Assembly: GCF_036241575.1 (NCBI RefSeq)
Contig: NZ_CP108455.1
Coordinates: forward strand, 4,777,501 to 4,841,500
Direction of reading: 5' to 3'
Length of the DNA: 64,000 nt
Origin: Streptomyces sp. NBC_01267
GTDB lineage: Bacteria; Actinomycetota; Actinomycetes; Streptomycetales; Streptomycetaceae
Shown: positions 32,742-40,932 of the stretch, one piece after another
How positions within the stretch are numbered: the first letter of the stretch is position 1
Layout of the letters: every line of letters begins with the position of its first letter
The notes under the pieces: generated by a model
Told to the model about the DNA's origin: nothing
What the model saw: the letters and a program-made list of their open reading frames with translations, nothing else
Database searches by the model: none
Translations under genes and position numbers: made by a program

Positions 32742-33095
32742 ATGGACGTACTGATCAATGCTTTCGTGGGGCTGCACATCATCGGCATCGCCGCGCTGCT
32801 CGGCGGATTCCTGACCCAGATGAAGGCGATGCGCACGGGCGAGGCCCGCTTCGGGCCCTCGATGCTGCACGGTGCCCTGACGATGCTGGTCACCGGCGTG
32901 GCGCTGGTCGGCCTGAACCAGGCCCAGGGGAACACCATCAACACCGTCAAGATCGGGATCAAGCTCGCGATCCTGGTGGTGATCCTGGGACTCGTCTACG
33001 TGAAGCGTGACGACGACCGGATCGAGAAGCCCCTCTTCGGGGCCGTCGGCGGTCTGACCGTCGTCAACATCTTCATCGCGGTGCTCTGGACCTGA
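32742..33095 (+). CDS. Small integral membrane protein
   Basis: 117 residues from ATG at 32742, 8 nt after TAAGGT (32728-32733), so probably a leaderless message. Four helices are visible: INAFVGLHIIGIAALLGGFL, MLHGALTMLVTGVALVGL, IGIKLAILVVILGLVYV and GLTVVNIFIAVLW. It resembles short integral membrane proteins widely annotated in actinobacteria. Its role is unknown. The upstream interval 32429-32741 contains imperfect repeats of GGTCATATCCGACC but no gene. Confidence 0.85.
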   Translation: MDVLINAFVGLHIIGIAALLGGFLTQMKAMRTGEARFGPSMLHGALTMLVTGVALVGLNQAQGNTINTVKIGIKLAILVVILGLVYVKRDDDRIEKPLFGAVGGLTVVNIFIAVLWT

Positions 33096-33111
33096 GCGGT
33101 CGCGCGCGGCT

Positions 33112-33172
33112 GTGCGACCCGGCCTGTGCCGCCCGGGCCTGTGTGACCCGGGCCTTGTGCCGCCCGGGTCGC
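33112..33172. repeat. Degenerate 14-16 bp tandem repeats with a closing inverted repeat
   Basis: Four units alternate GTGCGACCCGGCCT and GTGCCGCCCGGGCCT after the stop codon at 33095. The outer ends GTGCGACCCGG (33112-33122) and CCGGGTCGCAC (33162-33172) are exact reverse complements, so the block may also act as a terminator for the two convergent genes. Confidence 0.75.
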
Positions 33173-33210
33173 ACGATGCCGTCCTATCCGGGCCGCACGC
33201 TGCCGTAGAT
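33164..33210 (-). repeat. Imperfect 23-24 bp duplication across the NlpC/P60 stop codon
   Basis: CCGGGCCGCACGCTGCCGTA (33188 on, inside the gene) recurs as CCGGGTCGCACGATGCCGTC (33164 on). The TAG stop (33184-33186) sits at the junction. Confidence 0.8.
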
Positions 33211-34341
33211 CGGCATGTAGAAGATCGACTCCTCGCGCACGTACGCACCCGGCTTCGGGGCGTGGATCATCATGCCGTTGCCGATGTACATCCCGACGTG
33301 GCTGATGTCGTCGTAGAAGAAGACCAGGTCACCGGGGCGCAGATCCTTCGTGGCGACCCTGGTGCCGACGTTCACCTGGTCCCAGGTGGTACGCGGAAGG
33401 TCGACGCCGGCGGCCTTCCAGGCGGCCTGGGTGAGACCTGAGCAGTCGTAGGACTTGGGCCCTGTCGCACCCCAGACGTACGGCTTGCCGATCTGCGCGC
33501 GGGCGAAGGCGAGGGCGTCGGCGGCCTTGGACGACGTGCTGGAGCCGGTACCGGTGCCGGTGCTGGAACCCGTGCCGGAGCCGGTGCCCGAGCCCTTGGC
33601 CTCCTTGTTCTCCTTGGCCTTCTCCGCTGCCGCCTGCTCGCGCGCCAGCTTGTCCGCCTCGCGCTTGGCCTCGGCTTCCTTCTTCTTCTCCAGCGCCGCG
33701 AGCCGCGCCTTCTCCTCGGTGGTCAGCTTCGAGAGCAGCTTGCGCGCCTCGGTGAGCTTCGACTGCACCGACTGCTTGCTCTCCTTGAGCGCCGCCTGGG
33801 TCTCGGTCAGACCCTCCAGGCTGCGCGCCGCCTCGGCGCGCTTCTTGGCGGCGGCCCGCTGCTCGGCCTGGTAGTCGGTGACGGCCTTCTGCTGGCGGTC
33901 GCCGAGCCGCTTCATCAGCTGGTCCTGGTCGAAGTACGACTGGGGGCTGTCGGCGAGGAGCAGCGTCGCCGTGGACGAGAGGGTGCCCTCGCGGTACTGC
34001 GCGGCGGCGAAGTTGCCCAGCGTACGGCGGGACTCGTTCAGCTTCGCGGCGCGCTGGGCGACCTGGTCGAGGAGGGTGTCGACCGTCTTGCGCTGGGTGG
34101 CCGTGGCCTCTTCGGCCTGGTTGTACCGCTGGGTGGCGGTTCCGGCCTGGCGGTACAGACCGTCGACCTTCTTCTGCACCTCTTCGATGCTCGGCTTCGG
34201 CCCGGCGGCGGGCGCCGGGGCCGCGCCGGCGCTCTGGGCGAGCAGGGAGACCGAGGCGAGGGCGGCGGTGGTGACGCCGATGGCCGGGACGGTGCTGAGG
34301 ACGTGGGGGCGCGGTTTTCGGTGCGATGCCAAGACAGGCAT
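33184..34341 (-). CDS. Secreted NlpC/P60 peptidoglycan endopeptidase, second paralogue
   Basis: 385 residues, ATG after GGAAGGAA. It has a signal peptide (residues 1-40, cleavage near AQSAGAAPA), a long coiled coil (about 45-240, very Glu/Lys/Ala-rich at its end), a GSGTGSGTGSSTG linker, and NlpC/P60 with the catalytic Cys in KSYDCSGLTQAA and the His in SHVGMYIG (about 280-385). It is clearly paralogous to the gene at 31361, sharing the KPYVWGATGP core and the HRKPR head. A promoter lies 86 nt upstream. It probably cooperates with its paralogue at septa or during germination. Confidence 0.94.
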   Translation of the reverse strand: MPVLASHRKPRPHVLSTVPAIGVTTAALASVSLLAQSAGAAPAPAAGPKPSIEEVQKKVDGLYRQAGTATQRYNQAEEATATQRKTVDTLLDQVAQRAAKLNESRRTLGNFAAAQYREGTLSSTATLLLADSPQSYFDQDQLMKRLGDRQQKAVTDYQAEQRAAAKKRAEAARSLEGLTETQAALKESKQSVQSKLTEARKLLSKLTTEEKARLAALEKKKEAEAKREADKLAREQAAAEKAKENKEAKGSGTGSGTGSSTGTGTGSSTSSKAADALAFARAQIGKPYVWGATGPKSYDCSGLTQAAWKAAGVDLPRTTWDQVNVGTRVATKDLRPGDLVFFYDDISHVGMYIGNGMMIHAPKPGAYVREESIFYMPIYGSVRPG

Positions 34342-34426
34342 TTCCTTCCGTGGACCGCCTACCGGGTGGGGGGGGCTTCCGTTCGGGTCACGCCGGATCA
34401 GGGGGCGGGGTCTGGCCTGAGCGAGC

Positions 34427-34456
34427 AAGATAGCCAACTCCTGTGACGGGTGGGAA
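34427..34456 (-). promoter_or_regulatory. Promoter of the second NlpC/P60 gene
   Basis: On the minus strand TTCCCA (34456-34451) and TATCTT (34432-34427) are 18 bp apart. This leaves a leader of ~80 nt, in which I could not recognise a c-di-AMP (ydaO) aptamer. The rest of 34342-34677 shows only G/C-rich direct repeats such as CATCGGACGGG. Confidence 0.55.
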
Positions 34457-34662
34457 GGCTGATGTTCGATATGCCCGATACTTTTTCGTGACCTGGTGTT
34501 CGGGCGCGGTTCGGACGGGCATCGGACGGGCATCGGACGGCACGGACAGGGCGAGCGGGGTACGGGCGCGGAATCCGGTGCCGGGCCGGTGCCGGGCCGG
34601 GCGCCGGGAGCCCCGGGGGCGGGCGTCAGGACGTACGGACCCGGACTGTCACCGGGTCGGCC

Positions 34663-34668
34663 TAGACT
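34663..34668 (+). promoter_or_regulatory. -10 box of pcrA, leaderless start
   Basis: TAGACT lies 9 nt before the ATG of pcrA, and no Shine-Dalgarno sequence is visible. Confidence 0.5.
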
Positions 34669-34677
34669 CGGTAGACG

Positions 34678-37185
34678 ATGAGCAGCCTCTTTGACGACAG
34701 CTTCCTGGCGAACCTCCAGCCCTCGGAGGAAGAGCCCCCGCCCGCCGAGGACTCCGTCGGCGAGGACCCCTCCGGTGCGGGGCATGCCCCGGAAGAGGTT
34801 CCGCACGACCTCTTCGGCGGAATGTTCGACGGGCCCCCGCCCGAGCGCGACGCGTACTACCGCGACGGCGCCCCGCGCCCGGCCGTGGACCCCGCCGCCC
34901 TGCTGGAGGGGCTGAACACCGAGCAGCGCGCGGCGGTCGTGCACGCGGGATCCCCGCTGCTCATCGTGGCCGGCGCCGGTTCCGGCAAGACCCGGGTGCT
35001 GACCCACCGGATCGGGCACCTGCTCGGCTCACGCGGGGTGCACCCCGGCCAGATCCTCGCGATCACCTTCACCAACAAGGCCGCGGGCGAGATGAAGGAG
35101 CGCGTCGAGGAGCTGGTGGGCCCGCGCGCCCAGGCCATGTGGGTCATGACCTTCCACAGCGCCTGCGTGCGGATACTGCGCCGCGAGTCCAAGAAGCTCG
35201 GCTTCACCTCGTCGTTCTCGATCTACGACGCGGCGGACTCCAAGCGGCTGATGGCACTGGTCTGCCGGGACCTGGAGCTCGACCCGAAGAAGTTCCCGCC
35301 GAAGTCCTTCAACGCCAAGATCTCGAACCTGAAGAACGAGCTGATCGACGAGGAGACCTTCGCCGGGCAGGCGGCAGGGGGGCACCTCCCAGGCCCTTCA
35401 GGCTCTGGGGGAGGTTTCGAGAAGACGCTCGCCGAGGCGTACGCGCTGTACCAGGCCCGGCTGCGCGAGGCCAACGCCCTGGACTTCGACGACATCATCA
35501 TGACGACGGTGCACCTGCTCCAGGCGTTCCCGGACGTCGCGGAGCACTACCGGCTGCGCTTCCGGCACGTCCTGGTGGACGAGTACCAGGACACCAACCA
35601 CGCCCAGTACACCCTGGTGCGCGAGCTGGTCGGCCCGGCAGGGGAGGGAAAGGCCCCGGCCGAGCTCTGCGTGGTCGGTGACGCGGACCAGTCCATCTAC
35701 GCGTTCCGCGGGGCCACGATCCGTAACATCCTCCAGTTCGAGGAGGACTACCCGGACGCGACCACGATCCTCCTGGAGCAGAACTACCGCTCCACGCAGA
35801 CGATCCTGTCCGCGGCCAACGCGGTGATCGAACGCAACGAGAACCGCCGCGCCAAGAACCTCTGGACGGAGGCCGGCCAGGGCGCGAAGATCATCGGCTA
35901 CGTCGCGGACACCGAGCACGACGAGGCCCAGTTCGTCGCCGAGGAGATCGACCGGCTGACGGACGCGGGCGACGCCAAGGCGGGCGACGTCGCGGTCTTC
36001 TACCGTACGAACGCCCAGTCCCGTGTCTTCGAAGAGATCTTCATCAGGGTCGGGCTGCCGTACAAGGTCGTCGGCGGGGTGCGCTTCTACGAGCGCAAGG
36101 AGGTCCGCGATGTGCTGGCCTACCTGCGTGTCCTGGCCAACCCCGAGGACACCGTCCCGCTGCGCCGGATCCTGAACGTGCCCAAGCGCGGGATCGGTGA
36201 CCGCGCCGAAGCGATGATCGACGCGCTCTCGCAGCGCGAGCGGATCAGCTTCCCGCAGGCCCTGCGCCGGGTCGACGAGGCGTACGGCATGGCCGCCCGC
36301 TCGTCGAACGCCGTCAAGCGCTTCAACGTCCTGATGGAGGAGCTTCGCACCGTCGTGGAGTCCGGCGCCGGACCCGCCGTGGTCCTGGAGGCCGTCTTCG
36401 AACGGACCGGCTATCTCGCCGAGTTGCAGGCGTCCACCGACCCGCAGGACGAGACGCGCATCGAGAACCTTCAGGAACTCGCCGCTGTGGCGCTGGAGTT
36501 CGAGCAGGAGCGCGGCGACGAGGAGGGCGCGGGCACGCTGGCCGAGTTCCTGGAGAAGGTCGCTCTGGTCGCCGACTCGGACCAGATCCCGGACGAGGAC
36601 GACGACGGCTCCGGCGTCATCACCCTGATGACGCTGCACACCGCCAAGGGACTCGAATTCCCCGTGGTGTTCCTGACGGGCATGGAGGACGGTGTCTTCC
36701 CGCACATGCGCGCGCTGGGGCAGGTCAAGGAGCTGGAGGAGGAGCGGCGGCTGGCGTACGTGGGGATCACCCGCGCCCGGGAGCGGCTGTATCTGACGCG
36801 TTCGACGCTGCGCAGCGCGTGGGGCCAGCCCTCCTACAACCCGGCTTCGCGCTTCCTGGAGGAGATCCCCGCACAGCACCTGGAGTGGAAGCGCACGGGC
36901 GCGTCGTCGGCTCCGGCGGGTCCGACGTCGGGGATCACGTCGTCGCTGTCCTCCTCGCGTTCCCGCTCGGGTTCGGGCGGCGCTTCGGGGTTCGCGACGC
37001 GACGGGCCAACGACAAGCCGGTGATCACGCTGACCGTGGGGGACCGGGTGACCCACGACCAGTTCGGTCTGGGAACGGTGATGCAGGTGACCGGCTCGGG
37101 CGCGGATGCCCAGGTGACGGTGGACTTCGGCGACGAGCGGCCGAAGAAGCTGCTGCTGCGGTATGCGCCCGTGGAGAAGCTGTAG
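34678..37185 (+). CDS. pcrA: ATP-dependent 3'-5' DNA helicase PcrA/UvrD
   Basis: 835 residues, slightly longer than usual. SF1A motifs are in order: LNTEQRAAV (Q region), Walker A IVAGAGSGKTR (about 98-108), ITFTNKAAGEM (Ia), LVDEYQDTNHAQ (II), GDADQSIYAFRGA (III), EQNYRST (IV), MTLHTAKGLEFPVVF (V) and VGITRARERLYLTRS (VI). An acidic N-terminal 75-residue extension precedes the core. The C-terminus has a Ser/Arg-rich linker and a Tudor-like DRVTHDQFGLGTV unit that binds RNA polymerase in PcrA/UvrD proteins. It acts in repair and clearing of conflicts. A hairpin-like insertion near codon 235 encodes GGHLPGPSGSGGGF. Confidence 0.97.
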   Translation: MSSLFDDSFLANLQPSEEEPPPAEDSVGEDPSGAGHAPEEVPHDLFGGMFDGPPPERDAYYRDGAPRPAVDPAALLEGLNTEQRAAVVHAGSPLLIVAGAGSGKTRVLTHRIGHLLGSRGVHPGQILAITFTNKAAGEMKERVEELVGPRAQAMWVMTFHSACVRILRRESKKLGFTSSFSIYDAADSKRLMALVCRDLELDPKKFPPKSFNAKISNLKNELIDEETFAGQAAGGHLPGPSGSGGGFEKTLAEAYALYQARLREANALDFDDIIMTTVHLLQAFPDVAEHYRLRFRHVLVDEYQDTNHAQYTLVRELVGPAGEGKAPAELCVVGDADQSIYAFRGATIRNILQFEEDYPDATTILLEQNYRSTQTILSAANAVIERNENRRAKNLWTEAGQGAKIIGYVADTEHDEAQFVAEEIDRLTDAGDAKAGDVAVFYRTNAQSRVFEEIFIRVGLPYKVVGGVRFYERKEVRDVLAYLRVLANPEDTVPLRRILNVPKRGIGDRAEAMIDALSQRERISFPQALRRVDEAYGMAARSSNAVKRFNVLMEELRTVVESGAGPAVVLEAVFERTGYLAELQASTDPQDETRIENLQELAAVALEFEQERGDEEGAGTLAEFLEKVALVADSDQIPDEDDDGSGVITLMTLHTAKGLEFPVVFLTGMEDGVFPHMRALGQVKELEEERRLAYVGITRARERLYLTRSTLRSAWGQPSYNPASRFLEEIPAQHLEWKRTGASSAPAGPTSGITSSLSSSRSRSGSGGASGFATRRANDKPVITLTVGDRVTHDQFGLGTVMQVTGSGADAQVTVDFGDERPKKLLLRYAPVEKL
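35375..35416 (+). repeat. Palindromic insertion inside pcrA
   Basis: ACCTCCCAG (35384-35392) and CTGGGGGAGGT (35405-35415) form a hairpin around GCCCTTCAGGCT, flanked by GGCAGGGGGGC. It adds a Gly/Pro/Ser loop in frame, between the Ia and II motifs. Similar GGGGGCACCTCCC...CTGGGGGAG hairpins are, from memory, widely repeated in Streptomyces genomes. Confidence 0.6.
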
Positions 37186-37202
37186 CGGACGGGGTCGCGC
37201 CC

Positions 37203-37246
37203 CGGGCGGCTGCGTTCCGCGCGGTTGCGTCCGGGGCGGTTACGTC
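37203..37246 (-). repeat. Three 14-15 bp tandem repeats across the M23 stop codon
   Basis: Units at 37203-37217, 37218-37231 and 37232-37246 (type CGGGGCGGTTACGTC). The unit inside the gene carries the TAA (37240-37242, minus strand). Confidence 0.8.
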
Positions 37247-38811
37247 GGGTCGAGCCCGTGGCTGCGCAGCCACGGCAGTGGGTCGATCGCCGCGCCGCCG
37301 TGCGGCCTCACCTCGAAGTGCATGTGCGGCCCGGTGGAGTTGCCCGAGTTCCCGGAGTACGCGATGACTTCGCCCGCCTTGACGGAACCGGAGCGGATCT
37401 TGGTGCTGCTGAGATGGCAGTACCAGGTCTCGGTTCCGTCGGGCGCGGTCACCATGGCCATGTTGCCGTAGGCGCTGTTCCACTGCGTACGGACCGTGCC
37501 GTCGGTCGCGGCCATGACGGGCGTGCCGTACGAGACGGGGAAGTCGATGCCGGTGTGCACGGACATCCAGTTGACCCCGGCCTGGCCGAAGTAGGCGCTG
37601 AGCCCCTTCTGCGTCACCGGAAGCACGAACTTGGGCCGGGCGGCCTCCTTGCGGGCGGCCTCCGCGTCGGCCTTCTTCTTCGCGGCGGCCTGCCGCTGCT
37701 TCAGGTCGATGCGCTCCTGCGTGCGGCTGGCACGATCGGCGAAGCCGTCGGCCTCATGGCTGAGGTCGGCGAGCTGGCTGTCCAGCTTGCTGTTGGCGGC
37801 CACCGGCTTGACGGACGAGGGGTCGGCGGCGGCCTGCGTCGTGGTGGCGTCGTCCTTGCCGCTCTCTCCGATTCCGCCGACCGTCGCGGCGGCGACACCG
37901 GCCACGCCCATCACGCAGACCGAGGGGACGGCGACGGTCAGGAGCGCGGAACGCTTGGCAGGGGTACGACGTCGGCCTCGGCCACCGGAGTTGCGACGCG
38001 CGGCGGGGTGCGGGTCGAGGTGCGCGACAGGGAGCTCCGGTCCGTCGTCCGACGGCTGCGGCTCTGGGTTGACCGCGTTGTCTCGGTGGCTGGTGCGGCC
38101 CGTGAGGCCGGCGATCTCCGTGAGGTCGACGGCCGCGAACTCGCTCGTCTCGAAGGCCGCTGTCTCTTCGCCGGGTGCGGGTGTGGATGCCGGAGTGGGT
38201 GCGGGTGCTGTGGCCACGGCTTCCGCATCGACGGAGTTCCAGGCGGTGGTGTCGTACGCCCCGGTGTCGTAGCTGCCGGTGCCGTAACTCTGCGCGGACC
38301 ACTGCGAGGTGGCGGCTTCTGCGGGGGCTTCGGCTGTGGCTCCGGTTGTGGCTTCGGTTGTGGCGAACTGCCCGGTCCGGTTCCAGGCGTCGGCGTCCCA
38401 CTGGCCGGTCGTGTCGTAACCGTCGGCGTTGTGACCAGCGGTGCCGTAACCAGCAGCCTGAGCCGGGAAGTCGTAGGCCCGGCCGGTGGATTCGTGCCGT
38501 GCGGATTCGTACCCTGCGGATTCGTACGGAGCGGCGTCGAACGGAGTGGATCCGAACGGGGCCCCGCCCTGGATGTCCTGACCGCCGTACGGCGACGCGT
38601 ATCCGACGGTCTGGTGCGCGCCGGTGTCCCACTGGGTGGTGTCGTACTGCCCGCTGTGCTCCGCTCCGTACCCAACTGGCCCACCTGACTCGCCCGGAAG
38701 ATCACCGAAGAGCGGATCGGTGACAGCGGTGGCGAAGGTGCCGGTGGAGTGGCTGCCGGTCGAGTACGGGTCGTATCCGACATACCCGGCGTGGGGTTGC
38801 TGGTCGTTCAC
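37240..38811 (-). CDS. Membrane-anchored M23 (LytM) peptidoglycan peptidase with Tyr/Gly-rich cytoplasmic domain
   Basis: 523 residues from GTG at 38811 (GAGAGA upstream); an earlier in-frame ATG would add 69 unlikely residues. The N-terminal ~220 residues are a Tyr/Gly/Thr/Ala-rich low-complexity region with YESAGYESARHEST and GSYDTGAYDTT repeats. An acidic and then basic stretch leads to a membrane helix (about 288-315), a coiled coil (about 335-395) and the M23 domain, with His in HTGIDFPVSYGTPV, Asp nearby and GPHMHFEVR near the C-terminus (about 405-520). The zinc ligands appear complete, so it should cut cross-bridges in peptidoglycan. Confidence 0.92.
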   Translation of the reverse strand: MNDQQPHAGYVGYDPYSTGSHSTGTFATAVTDPLFGDLPGESGGPVGYGAEHSGQYDTTQWDTGAHQTVGYASPYGGQDIQGGAPFGSTPFDAAPYESAGYESARHESTGRAYDFPAQAAGYGTAGHNADGYDTTGQWDADAWNRTGQFATTEATTGATAEAPAEAATSQWSAQSYGTGSYDTGAYDTTAWNSVDAEAVATAPAPTPASTPAPGEETAAFETSEFAAVDLTEIAGLTGRTSHRDNAVNPEPQPSDDGPELPVAHLDPHPAARRNSGGRGRRRTPAKRSALLTVAVPSVCVMGVAGVAAATVGGIGESGKDDATTTQAAADPSSVKPVAANSKLDSQLADLSHEADGFADRASRTQERIDLKQRQAAAKKKADAEAARKEAARPKFVLPVTQKGLSAYFGQAGVNWMSVHTGIDFPVSYGTPVMAATDGTVRTQWNSAYGNMAMVTAPDGTETWYCHLSSTKIRSGSVKAGEVIAYSGNSGNSTGPHMHFEVRPHGGAAIDPLPWLRSHGLDPT

Positions 38812-39027
38812 CAACGTCTCTCTCGCCTCGGCGGCAGGGCCCTGCGTCGGGGGTGACCCCGGGGGAAGCAGTGGCGCGACTGTACCCGGCGGTACGTGAC
38901 GGCCACAATCTTCGGCAGGTATCGGACGTGTGAGAAACGGGCATTCGGCCGCCTTTCGACGGTCTATGGGGACAGCCTTGGCTCGGCGTTCGGTGTGCGT
39001 TCGACGATTTGGGGGCATTGGCGCCGT

Positions 39028-39903
39028 TCAGGCCACGGAGATCACGCTCTCCGAGGTTCCTGGCGCGGTCTCCGGCGAGTCGAGCGCCTGTCGGATGCGG
39101 GCCGCGACGGCCGGGTGGACGGGGAGGGCGAGATGGCCTATGCCGCTGACCCGGACGTTCGTCACGAGCAGGTCGGGGTGATCGATGCAGGCCGCCTCGA
39201 TCGGGATCATCAGATGGTCGAGGTCGCTCCAGAAGCTGACGAACCGCGTACGACACCCGGCCGCCGGCCTGCGCAGTTCCTCGATCACGTCGGAGTGCGG
39301 GAGCATCTGCCGGCCGAGGGGGTGGGCGCTCGCCAACTGGGCGACCTGGGTGCCCGCGTGCGGTGTACCGAGAGTGACCAGGGTGCGCACCCGGGTGTCA
39401 CCGCCCAGTCGCTGTACGTAGTAGCGGGCGATCAGTCCGCCCAGGCTGTGCCCGACGATGTCGACCTCGTGATGCCCGGTCCGGAGGCATATCTCTTCGA
39501 TGTGGCGCCCCAGCAGTTCGGCTGCGGCGCGGATGTCGCAGGTCAGCAGCGAGTAGTTGAGCGATTCGGGGTGCCGCCAGCCGTGCCGGAGCAGGGAGCG
39601 GCGCAGCAGGACGAAGACGGAGCGGTTGTCCACGAACCCGTGGAGCAGGACCACGGGCGGACGGTCCTGGCCCGGCGCGGGGAAGTGCCCGGCGGCGAGG
39701 GTGCCGATGGGGCCTTCGAGCGGTGTGTCCGGCCCGTCGAGCGGGGTGACGTCCGGGTGCTCGTCGATGATGCCGGACGGGTAGAGGAGCAGGTGCCCGG
39801 CGAGGATCGCGAGATCGAGGGCGGTGGCCCTGAGTGGCACGGACGAGAGCTGGATGCGGCGCACGAGCCACTGCGGGGAGAGGAATACGGGCAGGGCCTT
39901 CAT
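39028..39903 (-). CDS. Alpha/beta-hydrolase, triacylglycerol-lipase type
   Basis: 291 residues, ATG at 39903 with GGAGG 8 nt upstream. The N-terminus has a hydrophobic helix (ALDLAILAGHLLLYPSG). The hydrolase domain shows the oxyanion segment VVLLHGFVDNRS, the nucleophile elbow VDIVGHSLGGLIARYY (about residue 155), LGTPHAGTQVAQLA and a late His in VSGIGHLALPVHP. It resembles Streptomyces secreted or membrane-associated lipases. It is divergent from the B12-binding gene, with a palindrome between them. Confidence 0.9.
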   Translation of the reverse strand: MKALPVFLSPQWLVRRIQLSSVPLRATALDLAILAGHLLLYPSGIIDEHPDVTPLDGPDTPLEGPIGTLAAGHFPAPGQDRPPVVLLHGFVDNRSVFVLLRRSLLRHGWRHPESLNYSLLTCDIRAAAELLGRHIEEICLRTGHHEVDIVGHSLGGLIARYYVQRLGGDTRVRTLVTLGTPHAGTQVAQLASAHPLGRQMLPHSDVIEELRRPAAGCRTRFVSFWSDLDHLMIPIEAACIDHPDLLVTNVRVSGIGHLALPVHPAVAARIRQALDSPETAPGTSESVISVA

Positions 39904-40232
39904 GGGGTGACCTCCCGAACGGCGTACGGGGGCGACCTTGTCCTCGTACGCACTCATGGGTGCCACGGATGAGATTCGACCGATACAACCGATATATCGG
40001 TCACCGTGCCATCCACCGTGCAGCCGATGGTACGGGTGGTGCGGCCCTCTCGCCTGCGGCTCCCGGTGCGCCGACCCCCGGTGAGGCCGGTGCGGCGCAG
40101 AGCCGACCGGCGCGGGGCGTGACGCGTAGTGAATGTGTCCCATGTGTGATTTCCCCCTCCCTGACCACCGCGAAACGACCGGTTGCGGGATGCTGTCGAT
40201 AACGTTCGTTCACATCGTGCATGGAGGCAGTG
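39904..40232. promoter_or_regulatory. Divergent regulatory region with GACCGATA...TATCGGTC palindrome
   Basis: Arms GACCGATA (39978-39985) and TATCGGTC (39995-40002) flank 9 bp. Inside them ACCGATATATCGGT (39988-40001) is a perfect 14-bp palindrome. They lie 75-98 bp upstream of the lipase start. The remaining ~230 bp up to the B12-binding gene show no gene: the open minus-strand frame there has non-Streptomyces third-position usage. Confidence 0.55.
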
Positions 40233-40646
40233 ATGGGTGTGGTCGGTCCGATCCGCGTAGTGGTCGCCAAACCGGGTCTCGACGGGCACGATCGCGGGGC
40301 GAAGGTGATCGCGCGTGCGCTGCGGGACGCCGGTATGGAGGTCATCTACACCGGTCTCCACCAGACGCCCGAGCAGATCGTGGCCACCGCCATTCAGGAG
40401 GACGCCGACGCGATCGGGCTCTCCATCCTGTCGGGGGCGCACAACACGCTCTTCGCGAAGGTGCTCGAACTGTTGAAGGAGCGCGATGCGGAGGACATCA
40501 AGGTCTTCGGCGGCGGGATCATCCCGGAGGCGGACATCGAGCCGCTGAAGCAGCTGGGCGTGGCTGCGATCTTCACCCCGGGTGCGACAACGGCATCGAT
40601 CGTGGACTGGGTCCACGCGAACGTACGGCAGCCTGCGGGCGCGTGA
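40233..40646 (+). CDS. icmB: B12-binding small subunit of an acyl-CoA mutase (isobutyryl-CoA mutase type)
   Basis: 137 residues from ATG at 40233 with GGAGG 6 nt upstream (ATG at 40221 also possible). All base-off/His-on cobalamin signatures are present: DGHDRGAK (His ligand, about residue 20), [12 protein letters not shown] (about 65-76) and FGGGIIP (about 94). Stand-alone subunits of this size belong to IcmA/IcmB or similar mutases that interconvert isobutyryl- and butyryl-CoA, or to related enzymes. No large subunit is nearby, which is usual for Streptomyces icmB. The exact substrate is inferred. Confidence 0.88.
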   Translation: MGVVGPIRVVVAKPGLDGHDRGAKVIARALRDAGMEVIYTGLHQTPEQIVATAIQEDADAIGLSILSGAHNTLFAKVLELLKERDAEDIKVFGGGIIPEADIEPLKQLGVAAIFTPGATTASIVDWVHANVRQPAGA

Positions 40647-40726
40647 CCGGACCGGTGTCCGGGGCGCGGGTGTCCGGTCGGGCCGCCGTGGGCGGGTACG
40701 GGCGGGGGCCCGCCGAGCGGACCCCA

Positions 40727-40831
40727 CCGGGCTGGACCCTGCCGAGCCGGACCCCGCCGGGCTGGACCTCGCCGGGCTGGACCCTGCCGGGCTGGACCTC
40801 GCCGGGCTGGACCCCGCCGGGCTGGACCCCG
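40727..40831. repeat. Seven 15-bp tandem repeats between icmB and the DUF5691 gene
   Basis: The unit is CCGGGCTGGACCTCG with 0-3 changes, starting at 40727, 40742, 40757, 40772, 40787, 40802 and 40817. The array abuts the 14-bp array of the convergent gene. Confidence 0.92.
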
Positions 40832-40848
40832 CCGTCCCCTCGCCCGGC

Positions 40849-40932
40849 AATCGTCACTCGGCATTCCTCACCCAGTAGCCCTCACTCGGTAGCCCCGGTC
40901 CGGTAGCTCTCGTCCGGTATCCCTCATCCGGT
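40849..40932 (-). repeat. Six degenerate 14-bp tandem repeats spanning the DUF5691 stop codon
   Basis: Plus-strand units such as ATCCCTCATCCGGT start at 40849, 40863, 40877, 40891, 40905 and 40919. The last contains the TGA (40926-40924, minus strand). Confidence 0.88.

Noticed and set aside
34342..34440. c-di-AMP (ydaO) riboswitch in the leader of the NlpC/P60 gene
   Set aside because: Such switches precede some Streptomyces wall-hydrolase genes, but the ~80-nt leader is too short and no aptamer core was recognised.
33184..35019. 611-codon form of the second NlpC/P60 gene
   Set aside because: The extension runs through pcrA; the signal peptide and GGAAGG site place the start at 34341.
40001..40219. 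Minus-strand 73-codon open frame beginning [12 protein letters not shown]
   Set aside because: Third-position GC is only about half, unlike real genes here, it has no ribosome-binding site, and it runs through the palindromic operator region.
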